A DNA stretch of 64,000 nucleotides. Source: DATCDE01 sp038252405. Lineage in GTDB: Bacteria; Actinomycetota; Actinomycetes; Prado026. The first letter of the stretch is position 1, and each line of letters opens with the position of its first letter. Below, piece by piece: positions 26,556-33,446 of the stretch. The stretch is from contig JBBSAJ010000006.1 of assembly GCA_038252405.1 (NCBI GenBank), forward strand, positions 1 through 64,000, given 5' to 3'. Made by a program: the position numbers and the translations under genes. The notes under the pieces were generated by a model that did not search any database, was not told the DNA's origin, and saw only the letters and a program-made list of their open reading frames with translations.

Positions 26556-27185
26556 CTACACCACGGTGAGCTTCTCCTCGTGGCGAAGCTGGTCGAGCAG
26601 CGACTGGACGAGTGAGGGGACCAGCAGCACGAGCGCGCTGAGCGGCAGCGTCAGCTCATGGAACACGGTGCTGCCGGACTCGGGGTGCCCCCTCAGCCGA
26701 GCCAGCAGGGCGCTGACCGGAATCCCGAGGATGTTGCCGACCATCATCAGCTGAATGGCCGCCAGGATGACTTCCGTCTTCTCCGGTCCGTAGGTGTCCA
26801 GGACCTGCCCGTACGCCCGGCGGTCGACCGTGCCCTTGGCGTCGGCATAGTGCTGGGCGAAGGCGATGGCTACGGCCTCGTCGGCCCTGATGAAACGAGG
26901 ATCCCCGCGGACGAAGGCCAGGACCTCCTCGGGGGCTATTCCCTCCCGCAGGGCCAGTCTGGAGTGCGCGTAGGCGCAGGCGGCGCACTGGTTCACCTCG
27001 GTGACCGCCAGCATGAGTCGTTCCACGAACTGGGGGTCGAGGGCCTGCGTGCGACGCCTGCCGAAACGCTGACGGCTGAACGCGCCGACCGAGCGATGGG
27101 CCAGCACCAAGGCCTCGTAGAGCTCCGTGCGGGAGTAGCGCCTCGTGCGCCGCGGAGCGGTCGCGCAGGTCGACGTGTCCATCAT
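26556..27185 (-). CDS. Carboxymuconolactone decarboxylase/AhpD-like protein
   Basis: A 209-residue protein with the AhpD core: VEQLML-like helix then VNQCAACAYAHSRLALREGI, giving the redox CxxC with a following His used by peroxidase-reductase members. The later part ILAAIQLMMVGNILGIPVSA is a hydrophobic helix and the C-terminus (LVLLVPSLVQSLLDQL) is also hydrophobic. A role in peroxide or thiol redox defence is plausible. Start ATG 27185 or 27182 is uncertain, since no clear ribosome-binding site is seen. It is 10 nt downstream of the metallo-hydrolase gene and likely co-transcribed. Confidence 0.82.
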   Translation of the reverse strand: MMDTSTCATAPRRTRRYSRTELYEALVLAHRSVGAFSRQRFGRRRTQALDPQFVERLMLAVTEVNQCAACAYAHSRLALREGIAPEEVLAFVRGDPRFIRADEAVAIAFAQHYADAKGTVDRRAYGQVLDTYGPEKTEVILAAIQLMMVGNILGIPVSALLARLRGHPESGSTVFHELTLPLSALVLLVPSLVQSLLDQLRHEEKLTVV

Positions 27186-27195
27186 GGCTGGCGGT

Positions 27196-27837
27196 TCAAC
27201 CGAGCCGCACGGACTCCCCCGCCCCCAGATGGCCGTAGTCGGCGCCCGTCCCCGGCCCGCCGTCCCCGAGCAGCCGGTCGACGACGGAGCGCCCGGCGTC
27301 ACTGAGCAGGGCGTCGTGCATGCGGTAGGCCCGCTGCGGGGCCACCGCGCGCACGTAGTCGATGACCTCGGACAGCCGCGACCACGGGGCGTGCACCGGG
27401 AGCAGCAGGGTGTCGACCGGTGCGGCCGGCACGGTGAACGCGTCACCCGGGTGGAAGACCCGGCCGTCGATGCGGAACCCGATGTTCGTCACCCGGGGGA
27501 TCTCCGGATGGATCTGCTCGTGCAGCTGACCGTGCACCTCGACGTCCAGTCCGGCGGCGACGAAGCGGTCGCCCTCCCCGACGACGTGCAGCCGGTCACC
27601 GAGGCCGTCCAGCTGCGAGGCGACGGACTGCAGCGTCCACACCTGCAGGCCAGGGTCCGCGGCGACGGCGGCGCGCAGCCGGTCCTCCTGGAAGTGGTCC
27701 CAGTGCTCGTGGGTGATGAGCACGGCCTCGGCGCCCTGCACCGCCTCCGGCTCGGTGAACGCTCCCGGGTCGATCACCAGCGTGCGTCCCTCGTGCTCCA
27801 GCCGCACACAGGCGTGACCCAGCTTCGTCAGCAGCAT
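27196..27837 (-). CDS. MBL-fold metallo-hydrolase (UlaG-like)
   Basis: A 213-residue metallo-beta-lactamase-fold enzyme: LTKLGHACVRLEHEGRTLVI, DPGAF, then the metal motif LITHEHWDHFQED (HxHxDH), and VTNIGFRIDGRVFHPGDAFT and LLLPVHAPW for later ligands. Size and shape suit the short UlaG/YycJ-like group; substrate unknown. ATG 27837 follows GAGGAG at good distance; ATG 27849 in frame is less likely. First gene of a two-gene unit with the AhpD-like protein. Confidence 0.88.
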   Translation of the reverse strand: MLLTKLGHACVRLEHEGRTLVIDPGAFTEPEAVQGAEAVLITHEHWDHFQEDRLRAAVAADPGLQVWTLQSVASQLDGLGDRLHVVGEGDRFVAAGLDVEVHGQLHEQIHPEIPRVTNIGFRIDGRVFHPGDAFTVPAAPVDTLLLPVHAPWSRLSEVIDYVRAVAPQRAYRMHDALLSDAGRSVVDRLLGDGGPGTGADYGHLGAGESVRLG

Positions 27838-27900
27838 GGTGCTCCTCATGGTTCGCGCGTACTCTCCGATGACGATACGACGCGCCACCCCCGGCCGCCG

Positions 27901-27948
27901 TCGTTGCCGGCCCGATGGCTTCCACAGCGACCCCCCAGCCGGCAACGA
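27901..27948. promoter_or_regulatory. 10-bp inverted repeat in the divergent MBL/VOC spacer
   Basis: TCGTTGCCGG (27901-27910) and CCGGCAACGA (27939-27948) are perfect inverted arms separated by 28 bp. They fill the spacer between the divergent metallo-hydrolase and VOC genes. Widely spaced arms of this type can bind a looping or tetrameric regulator, or form a long hairpin. Function inferred only from symmetry. Confidence 0.4.
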
Positions 27949-27972
27949 GAGGTCAAACGCAGGGAGGCTGCC

Positions 27973-28752
27973 ATGCGCTACCCGCACGGTCTGTTCGGCT
28001 GGGTCGACCTGACGACGACGGACGTCGAGGGGGCCCGCACGTTCTACGCGGAGCTGTTCGGCTGGACGTCGCAGGACCTGCCCACGCCCATGGGGCCCGC
28101 CTACACGATGTTCACCAAGGACGGGAAGCTGGTGGCGGGCATGTCGCCGCAGCAGCCCGCGCTGGCCGCGGCCGGCGTCCCGTCGCTGTGGAGCTCCTAC
28201 GTCCTGGTCGAGGACGTCGATGCGGTGCTCGCCACGGTCGAGCCGTCCGGCGGCGCCCTCGTCATGCCGGCCATGGACGTCATGGAGCAGGGTCGGATGG
28301 CCATGGTCAGCGACCCGTCGGGGGCGGTCGTGGGCCTGTGGCAGCCCCAGGAGCACCAGGGCGCCGACCTGTTCAACTCGCCTGGGGCGCTGACCTGGAA
28401 CGAGCTGCAGACCCGGGACCTGGACCGAGCCACCGCGTTCTACGCCGCCGTCTTCGGCTGGCGGTGGGAGCCGGCCGGTGACGGCTACCTGGTGGCCCAC
28501 CTGGACGCCAAGCCGGGCGAGGACAAGAGCAACGCGGGCGCCATGACCCTGCCGGCGGCCGCGCCGGCCGAGGCGCCGTCCAGCTGGATGGTCTACTTCG
28601 CGGTCGAGGACTGCGACGCGTCGGTGACCAGCGCCGAGCACCTCGGCGGCGCCGTGTTCCTGCCTGCCATGCAGATGGGGCCGGGCCGGTTCGCCGGGCT
28701 GGTCGACCCCACCGGGGCGATGTTCCTCCTCGGCTCGTTCCCGGCGGCCTGA
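27973..28752 (+). CDS. Two-domain VOC family protein
   Basis: A 259-residue protein with two vicinal-oxygen-chelate modules. Module 1 is MRYPHGLFGWVDLTTTDVEG, FYAELFGWTSQ, ending MAMVSDPSGAVVGLWQP; module 2 is GALTWNELQTRDLDRATAFY, AAVFGWRWEP, ending FAGLVDPTGAMFLLGSF. The tandem layout matches actinobacterial CFP32-like/hydroxylase-type proteins. Substrate unknown. AGGGAGG lies 5 nt before ATG 27973. Confidence 0.9.
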   Translation: MRYPHGLFGWVDLTTTDVEGARTFYAELFGWTSQDLPTPMGPAYTMFTKDGKLVAGMSPQQPALAAAGVPSLWSSYVLVEDVDAVLATVEPSGGALVMPAMDVMEQGRMAMVSDPSGAVVGLWQPQEHQGADLFNSPGALTWNELQTRDLDRATAFYAAVFGWRWEPAGDGYLVAHLDAKPGEDKSNAGAMTLPAAAPAEAPSSWMVYFAVEDCDASVTSAEHLGGAVFLPAMQMGPGRFAGLVDPTGAMFLLGSFPAA

Positions 28753-28776
28753 CCGGCCGCGTCCTACAGTGCCGCT

Positions 28777-29343
28777 ATGGAGACCGCGGCCGAGAGTGTG
28801 ACCTACCTGCTCGTTGATGGCGAGAACATCGACGCGACGTTGGGGGCAAGCGTCCTCGGTCGGCGTCCGAGCCCGGACGAGCGGCCTCGCTGGGACCGGG
28901 TCAGGGAGTTCTCCCAGCAGGTGTGGGACCAGCCGGTGAAGGCGCTGTTCTTCCTCAACGCGAGCTCCGGGCAGATGCCGATGGCCTTCGTCCAGGCGTT
29001 GCTGGCGCTGGACTACCGGCCGATCCCGCTGGCGGGTGGGTCGCAGGAGAAGGTCGTGGACATCGGCATCCAGCGCACCCTCGAGGCCATCGAGCAGCGG
29101 TACGGCGACGTGCTGCTGGCCAGCCACGACGGCGACTTCCTCCCCCAGGTCACGGCCCTGGCCGGCCACGGCCGGCGGGTCGGGATCCTCGGGTTCCGCG
29201 AGTTCGTCAACGCCGGGTTCGCCGACTTGGCGCCCGGCGTCCAGCTGTTCGACCTCGAGGACGACGTCGACTGTTTCACCGGCATCCTGCCGCGGGTCCG
29301 GATCATCCCGATCGACAGCTTCGACCCGGTGCGGTTCCTGTGA
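28777..29343 (+). CDS. NYN domain (PIN-like) ribonuclease-type protein
   Basis: A 188-residue NYN/LabA-DUF88 protein. Acidic catalytic-type residues are at YLLVDGENIDATL near the N-terminus and LLASHDGDFLPQVTALAGHG in the middle; VGILGFREFVN follows. The NYN family is related to PIN nucleases and acts on RNA in several cases. Its stop TGA overlaps the GTG start of a 70-residue gene (GTGA), so the two are translationally coupled. It is 24 nt after the VOC gene, possibly one unit. Confidence 0.85.
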   Translation: METAAESVTYLLVDGENIDATLGASVLGRRPSPDERPRWDRVREFSQQVWDQPVKALFFLNASSGQMPMAFVQALLALDYRPIPLAGGSQEKVVDIGIQRTLEAIEQRYGDVLLASHDGDFLPQVTALAGHGRRVGILGFREFVNAGFADLAPGVQLFDLEDDVDCFTGILPRVRIIPIDSFDPVRFL

Positions 29344-29552
29344 CGCCTCCGCCGAGCTCAGAGCCGGACGCGCCGGTGGAGGTGCTCCGCCGGTGGGAGG
29401 ACTCTGGCGCGGTGTGGCGGCTGCTGTCCCGGCGCGGGGACCTGGTGGAGATCGCCCTGCTCACCTGCAGCGCCGGCGAGGAGGTCGGCCGGCTGGTCAG
29501 CGCCGACCCCGACCTGCTGGCCTTCGTCGGCACCCGTACCGGCAGCGACTGA
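29340..29552 (+). CDS. Small conserved protein coupled to the NYN-domain gene
   Basis: A 70-residue acidic protein from GTG 29340: a Pro/Ser-rich start, then VEVLRRWEDSGAVWRLLSRR, LVEIALLTCSAGEEVGRLVS and DPDLLAFVGTRTG. The pattern strand-strand with a conserved Trp and the ending ADPDLLAFV is one I recall in hypothetical actinobacterial proteins. Function unknown. Overlap with the NYN stop codon suggests both products act together. A C10 tract and repeat copy 3 follow its stop. Confidence 0.7.
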   Translation: MTPPPSSEPDAPVEVLRRWEDSGAVWRLLSRRGDLVEIALLTCSAGEEVGRLVSADPDLLAFVGTRTGSD

Positions 29553-29569
29553 CCCCCCCCCCGTCCCGC

Positions 29570-29616
29570 ATGAAGGGCACCTTCTGTGCGTGTGGCCGCA
29601 ACTTTCCACCCTTCAT
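29570..29616. repeat. 47-bp palindromic repeat, copy 3
   Basis: Runs from ATGAAGG to CTTCAT; reverse orientation relative to copies 2, 4 and 5. The right inner arm has drifted (AACTTTCC in place of ACAAAGCG-like bases). A C10 run lies just to the left (29553-29562), matching the C-rich flanks of other copies. It is 30 bp from copy 4, giving an inverted pair. Confidence 0.83.
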
Positions 29617-29646
29617 CGACGCCGGGGTGCCCGCGGGTCGTCGTCC

Positions 29647-29693
29647 ATGAAGGTGCGCTTTGTGCGGCCCTGCGCACAGAAGGTGCCCTTCAT
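29647..29693. repeat. 47-bp palindromic repeat, copy 4
   Basis: Runs from ATGAAGG to CCTTCAT with core TTTGTGCGGCC and TGCGCACAGAAGG, the best-preserved copy. The right flank is GCGGGAGGGGGG. The terminal ATG (29692) is in frame with the following membrane-protein gene and the AGAAGG of the repeat lies at ribosome-binding distance from it. Confidence 0.85.
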
Positions 29694-29712
29694 GCGGGAG
29701 GGGGGTGGGACG

Positions 29713-30972
29713 GTGGCGGCACCGGGTAGTCGGCCCCGGCGCGGCTGGCAGCTGCGCGCGAACGCCGTCGTGCTGGCCTACGTCCTCACGGCGGTCGTCG
29801 TGCTGGCTGCAAACGGCCGGATCGCTGACCAGCGCTGGCTGACCGTCCACCTGCTGCTGCTCGGGGCGGTGACCAACGCGGTGGTCACCTGGGGGGAGCA
29901 CTTCTCGGTGGCCCTGCTGCGGGCCCCGCAGCCCGCGCGCGGTCCGGCCGTGGCCCGGCTGGTCGGGCTCAACCTCGGCGTCGTCGGCGTCCTGGTCGGC
30001 GTGGTGGCGGGTCGGCCGGTGCTCACCCTGGCTGCGGCCGCGCTGCTGAGCGTGGTCGTGCTCGGGCACGTGGGCTCGCTGCTGCGGATCAGGCGCGGCG
30101 CGCTGCAGGGCCGGTTCGCCGGCACCGCCCGGTTCTACGTCGCGGCCGGGGTGGCGCTGCTCGTGGGGATCGGGCTCGGCGCGACCATCGCCGTCGAGCC
30201 GTCGGACTGGCCGCAGAAGGAGCCGTTCCACGCCGCCCACGTGCATGCCAACGTGCTTGGCTGGATCGGGCTGACCGTACTGGGCACCCTGTTCACGCTG
30301 TGGCCCACCGTGCTGCGCACCCGCATGGTCGACGGCGTCATGCGGGCCGCCTCGTGGTGCCTCGTCCTGACGTCGGTCGGGCTGGCGACGGCTGTGACCG
30401 GGTTCGCCGTCGACGCCACCGGACTCGCCGCGGCCGGGCTGGCGCTCTACGCGGCTGGGGTGGTCGCCGCGCTGCGCCCCTTCGTGGCCACCTGGCGGCA
30501 GAAGCCGCCGTACGACGCCGCCTCCTGGTCGATGGGGCTGGCGGTCGGCTGGCTGCTCGTCGGCGTGCTCGTCGACCTGGGCATGGTGGTGACGTCGTCG
30601 GACGCCGAGCAGTACGCCACACGACTGGACCTGCTGGTGCCGCCGCTCGTCGTCGGGTTCGTGGGCCAGGTGCTGCTGGGGGCGCTGACCTACCTGCTCC
30701 CCGTCGTCCTCGGGGGCGGGCCGGCGGCGCAGCGGGCGAGCAACGCCGTGCTGGGCCGGGCCTGGCCGGTCCGGGTGACCGCGTTCAACCTGGCCGTGCC
30801 GATGCTCGCCGTGCCGGAGCCCGGCTCGGTGCGGGCACTGGGCTGGGTCCTCGTGGTCTCGGCGACGCTGTCCTTCCTCGGGCTCGCCGTCGTGGCGGTT
30901 GCGCGCAACCAGTCCACCCGTTCCGCTAGCCCGCCAGCAGCACCCCCAGCAGGACGGCCGACATCGCCGTGA
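29713..30972 (+). CDS. Polytopic membrane protein resembling the membrane module of actinobacterial multicopper-oxidase/CuNIR fusions
   Basis: A membrane protein of 419 residues with about 11-12 segments. The histidine motif PFHAAHVHANVLGWIGLTVL with LGTLFTLWPTVLRTRM, plus LGALTYLLPVVLGGGPAA near the end, recalls the N-terminal heme-copper-like membrane domain found fused to multicopper oxidases of the nitrite-reductase type in actinobacteria. No cupredoxin domain follows here. Start is uncertain: GTG 29713 after GGGAGGGGGG is chosen; ATG 29692 and ATG 29647, both in repeat copy 4, are in frame. Its 3' end overlaps the convergent CopD-like gene by 47 bp. A redox or NO-related role is a guess supported by the nearby nar genes. 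Confidence 0.65.
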   Translation: MAAPGSRPRRGWQLRANAVVLAYVLTAVVVLAANGRIADQRWLTVHLLLLGAVTNAVVTWGEHFSVALLRAPQPARGPAVARLVGLNLGVVGVLVGVVAGRPVLTLAAAALLSVVVLGHVGSLLRIRRGALQGRFAGTARFYVAAGVALLVGIGLGATIAVEPSDWPQKEPFHAAHVHANVLGWIGLTVLGTLFTLWPTVLRTRMVDGVMRAASWCLVLTSVGLATAVTGFAVDATGLAAAGLALYAAGVVAALRPFVATWRQKPPYDAASWSMGLAVGWLLVGVLVDLGMVVTSSDAEQYATRLDLLVPPLVVGFVGQVLLGALTYLLPVVLGGGPAAQRASNAVLGRAWPVRVTAFNLAVPMLAVPEPGSVRALGWVLVVSATLSFLGLAVVAVARNQSTRSASPPAAPPAGRPTSP

Positions 30973-31327
30973 GGCCGGTGAGCGCGCCGTAGACCGCCAG
31001 CCCGGTCGTCGTCCGGGCCCGCGCATGGGCCCAGGCAGTGAGGCCGGAGGCGGCCACGACCGCGACCTTGAGCCCGAGCACGACCTGGTAGCCACGGTCC
31101 GCGCCGGGCTCCACCGCGACGACGTTCCAGATCCCGGTGGCCACCAGGACGCCGTAGGCCGGCCACGCCACCCGGGCGAAGGCAGCGGCCGCGACTCGAG
31201 GCAGATCCGGGTCGTGCCGGCGCAGCACCGGCACGAGGGCCGCCAGGGTCAGCTGGCCGCCGACCCAGACCGTTGCCGCGAGCACGTGCAGGGTCAGCCG
31301 GACAGCGTCCCAGGGAGGCGCCAGCAC
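30926..31327 (-). CDS. CopD-like membrane protein
   Basis: A 133-residue protein with four predicted membrane helices: LTLHVLAATVWVGGQLTLAA (His and WVGG typical of CopD/DUF2269-like proteins), RVAWPAYGVLVATGIWNVVA, a LKVAVVAASGLTAWAHARAR segment and a final helix. Relatives are linked to copper or heme handling in the membrane. GTG 31327 start has no clear ribosome-binding site. It is convergent with and overlaps the preceding membrane-protein gene, and lies 26 bp from repeat copy 5. Confidence 0.7.
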   Translation of the reverse strand: MLAPPWDAVRLTLHVLAATVWVGGQLTLAALVPVLRRHDPDLPRVAAAAFARVAWPAYGVLVATGIWNVVAVEPGADRGYQVVLGLKVAVVAASGLTAWAHARARTTTGLAVYGALTGLTAMSAVLLGVLLAG

Positions 31328-31352
31328 GCCCGGCTAACCCTCTGCGTCGCCG

Positions 31353-31399
31353 ATGAAGGGCGCCTTTGTGCGACAGCACGCACAGAGGGGCACCTTCAT
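31353..31399. repeat. 47-bp palindromic repeat, copy 5
   Basis: Runs from ATGAAGG to CCTTCAT with core CCTTTGTGCG and CGCACAGAGG. It lies between the CopD-like gene start and the narK 3' end. The narK stop codon TGA (31396-31398 on the minus strand) is within the terminal CTTCAT. Confidence 0.85.
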
Positions 31400-32646
31400 G
31401 CGGAGGCGGGGCGGCGAGCGACGGCCTCGCGGCGCATGACCGTGGCCACGTAGACCAGGGCCACCGCGGCGAACAGGCCGAGCGCCACCAGGCCCAGCTG
31501 GTACGACGGCGGGGTGGAGTGCCCGTAGAGGTAGCCCATGATCAGTGGCGGCACGAACCCGCCCAGGCCGCCCGCCGCGCCGACCACGCCGGTGACGCCG
31601 CCGACCTTGTCCACCGGCGTGAGCAGGGCCAGCAGGGCGAACACCGAGCCGGTGCCCAGCCCGAGGAAGCCGGCCATGAGCAAGAACGCGGCCGTCTCGG
31701 TACCGGTGACGCCCGTGCGGTCGGTGGCCAGCACCTGGGCGAGCACGAGCGCCATCACGGTGATCCCGGCGAACGTCACGATGAGCACGGGGATCGGGTG
31801 CAGCCGGTCGGACAGCCAGCCGCCCAGTGGCCGGCAGACGACGGCGACCAGGACGAAGCCGGCCATCTTGTTCGACGCGTCCGCCTTGACCAGGTCGTTG
31901 GCGTTGACCAGCAACGTGGGCAGGTAGACGCTGAACGCCACGTAGCCGCCGAAGGCCAGCGCGTACAGCGCGGACAGCTGCCAGGTCACCTTGAGCCTCA
32001 TGGCGCCGCCCAGCCGGGTGAGGAAGGGGATGGTCGGCACCGTCCGGCCGGGCGCGTCCTTCGTCAGCAGGAGGGCGAGCACGCCGTACACGGCCAGCAG
32101 GACCGCGACGAGGACGAACGGGGTGGCGATGGTGTGCGCCTGGGCGAGCTTGACCGTGGTCAGCGCCGAGATCGCGGTGCCGCCCATCCCGGCACCGAAG
32201 ATGCCCAGGGCCAGCCCGCGGCGCTCCGGCGGGAACCAGGCGTTCACGAACGGGATGCCGACCGCGAACGTCGTTCCACTGATGCCCAGGAAGAATCCGC
32301 CGACCAGCAGCTGGGCGTAGGAGTCGTGCCACACCGCGAGGAACAGCACCGGCACGATCGTGGCGAAGCTGACCAGCGGGAACATCACCCGGCCGCCGTA
32401 CCGGTCGGTGAGCGCCCCGACCGGGATCCGCCCCAATGACCCGACGATGACGGGGACGGCGACGATGACCGCCTGCTGGAACGAGCTGAGGCCGAGCGCG
32501 GTCTTGAAGGTCGGGGCGAGCGGGCTGATCAGCGCCCAGGCCCAGAAGTTGACCGCGAACCCGACGAAGGCGACGGCCAGCGCCGTGTACTGGCCGCGGC
32601 TGGTGATCGCTGGCACGGACGTCTGCGGCGCGGTGGGGGTGCTCAC
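31396..32646 (-). CDS. narK: NarK-type nitrate/nitrite transporter (MFS)
   Basis: A 416-residue major facilitator protein with 12 segments. NarK features include GRIPVGALTDRYGGRVMFPL in the first loop, FFLGISGTTFAVGIPFVNAW followed by FPPERRGLALGIFGAGMGGT, and a glycine-rich TGVVGAAGGLGGFVPPLIMG in the second half. It imports nitrate and/or exports nitrite across the inner membrane for the adjacent nitrate reductase. GTG 32646 is chosen because AAGGAG lies about 7 nt upstream; a longer frame starts at 32670. It is divergent from the regulator-narGHJI operon, and its stop codon lies in repeat copy 5. Confidence 0.92.
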   Translation of the reverse strand: MSTPTAPQTSVPAITSRGQYTALAVAFVGFAVNFWAWALISPLAPTFKTALGLSSFQQAVIVAVPVIVGSLGRIPVGALTDRYGGRVMFPLVSFATIVPVLFLAVWHDSYAQLLVGGFFLGISGTTFAVGIPFVNAWFPPERRGLALGIFGAGMGGTAISALTTVKLAQAHTIATPFVLVAVLLAVYGVLALLLTKDAPGRTVPTIPFLTRLGGAMRLKVTWQLSALYALAFGGYVAFSVYLPTLLVNANDLVKADASNKMAGFVLVAVVCRPLGGWLSDRLHPIPVLIVTFAGITVMALVLAQVLATDRTGVTGTETAAFLLMAGFLGLGTGSVFALLALLTPVDKVGGVTGVVGAAGGLGGFVPPLIMGYLYGHSTPPSYQLGLVALGLFAAVALVYVATVMRREAVARRPASA

Positions 32647-32685
32647 GGCAGGGCTCCTTTGATGGGCCACGTGCTCTCGATGGGC

Positions 32686-32721
32686 TTGTTTTTACTCCCG
32701 TCATGGTGAATATTGCAAGCG
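32686..32721 (+). promoter_or_regulatory. Putative promoter of the regulator-narGHJI operon
   Basis: TTGTTT (32686-32691) and AATATT (32709-32714) are spaced by 17 bp and could form a promoter whose transcription would begin near 32721, at the in-frame GTG of the regulator. That would make a leaderless transcript, in line with the lack of a Shine-Dalgarno site. The A/T-rich patch stands out in a very GC-rich region. Inferred. Confidence 0.35.
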
Positions 32722-33446
32722 TGACCGCGGACGACCCGTCGACCCGAACCCACCAGGTGCTCGCGGCCCCCCGCCGGGCCGAGCTGCTCGCCCTGCTGCG
32801 GGCCAGCGCCGAGCCGCTGACCGTCGTCGAGGCGGCCGACGCGGTCGACCTGCACACCAACACCACCCGGCTGCACCTCGACTTGCTGGTCCAGGTCGGG
32901 CTGGCCGAACGCGTCACCGAGCAGCGCACCAGCCCCGGGCGGCCTCGGACGCTGTACCGCGCGACCGCGCAGCCAGCCGAGGCGGACGACGACAGCTATC
33001 GGGCGCTGGCCGGGGTGCTGGCCGACGGGCTGGCCGCCACCAAGGACCCGGGCCGCGCCGCCATCGAGGCCGGGGAGCGGTGGGCCCGTGCCCTCGACGA
33101 GCGCGCCGGGCTGACCGGGGCGACCCAGTCGGTCTCGGTCGCGGTCGAGCTGGAGCAGCTGCTGGACGAGCTCGGCTTCGAGCCCGAGATGGACCTCCCG
33201 CACGGGCTGATCCGGCTGCACCGCTGTCCGTTCGCCGAGGTCGCCAAGAGCAACCGGACCGTGGTCTGCGGGGTCCACCTGGGCATGCTGCGGGCCTCGT
33301 TGCACCGGCTCGGCGCGGCCAGCGAGCGCGTCGAGCTGGAGTCGTTCGTCACCGAGGAGCCGCTGCTGTGCCTCGTCCACCTCGACCCGGAGACGGGGGC
33401 GGCCCCGAAGCCGCGCCCGAAGCGCACAGGCAGGAGAGTGTCGTGA
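32703..33446 (+). CDS. HTH transcriptional regulator with C-terminal cysteine motif, probable nar regulator
   Basis: Up to 247 residues. The N-terminal winged helix is HQVLAAPRRAELLALLRASA, TVVEAADAVDLHTNTTRLHL and the wing TSPGRPRTLYRA. The C-terminal domain has LHRCPFAEVAKSNRTVVCGV followed by HLGML, then EEPLLCLVH: three cysteines in an arrangement similar to SufR-like [Fe-S]-binding regulators. An iron-sulfur sensor of oxygen, NO or redox state is therefore plausible. The TGA overlaps the narG start (GTGA), so it is translationally coupled to narG. The start may be ATG 32703 or GTG 32721. Confidence 0.75.
   Translation: MVNIASVTADDPSTRTHQVLAAPRRAELLALLRASAEPLTVVEAADAVDLHTNTTRLHLDLLVQVGLAERVTEQRTSPGRPRTLYRATAQPAEADDDSYRALAGVLADGLAATKDPGRAAIEAGERWARALDERAGLTGATQSVSVAVELEQLLDELGFEPEMDLPHGLIRLHRCPFAEVAKSNRTVVCGVHLGMLRASLHRLGAASERVELESFVTEEPLLCLVHLDPETGAAPKPRPKRTGRRVS

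Noticed and set aside
30000..30000. tRNA or rRNA genes anywhere in the window
   Set aside because: No T-loop/anticodon patterns or rRNA-like segments were recognised by eye; a covariance-model scan would be decisive.
13149..31399. 47-bp repeats as a CRISPR array
   Set aside because: Copies are hundreds to thousands of bases apart, in both orientations, and no cas genes or regular spacers are present.
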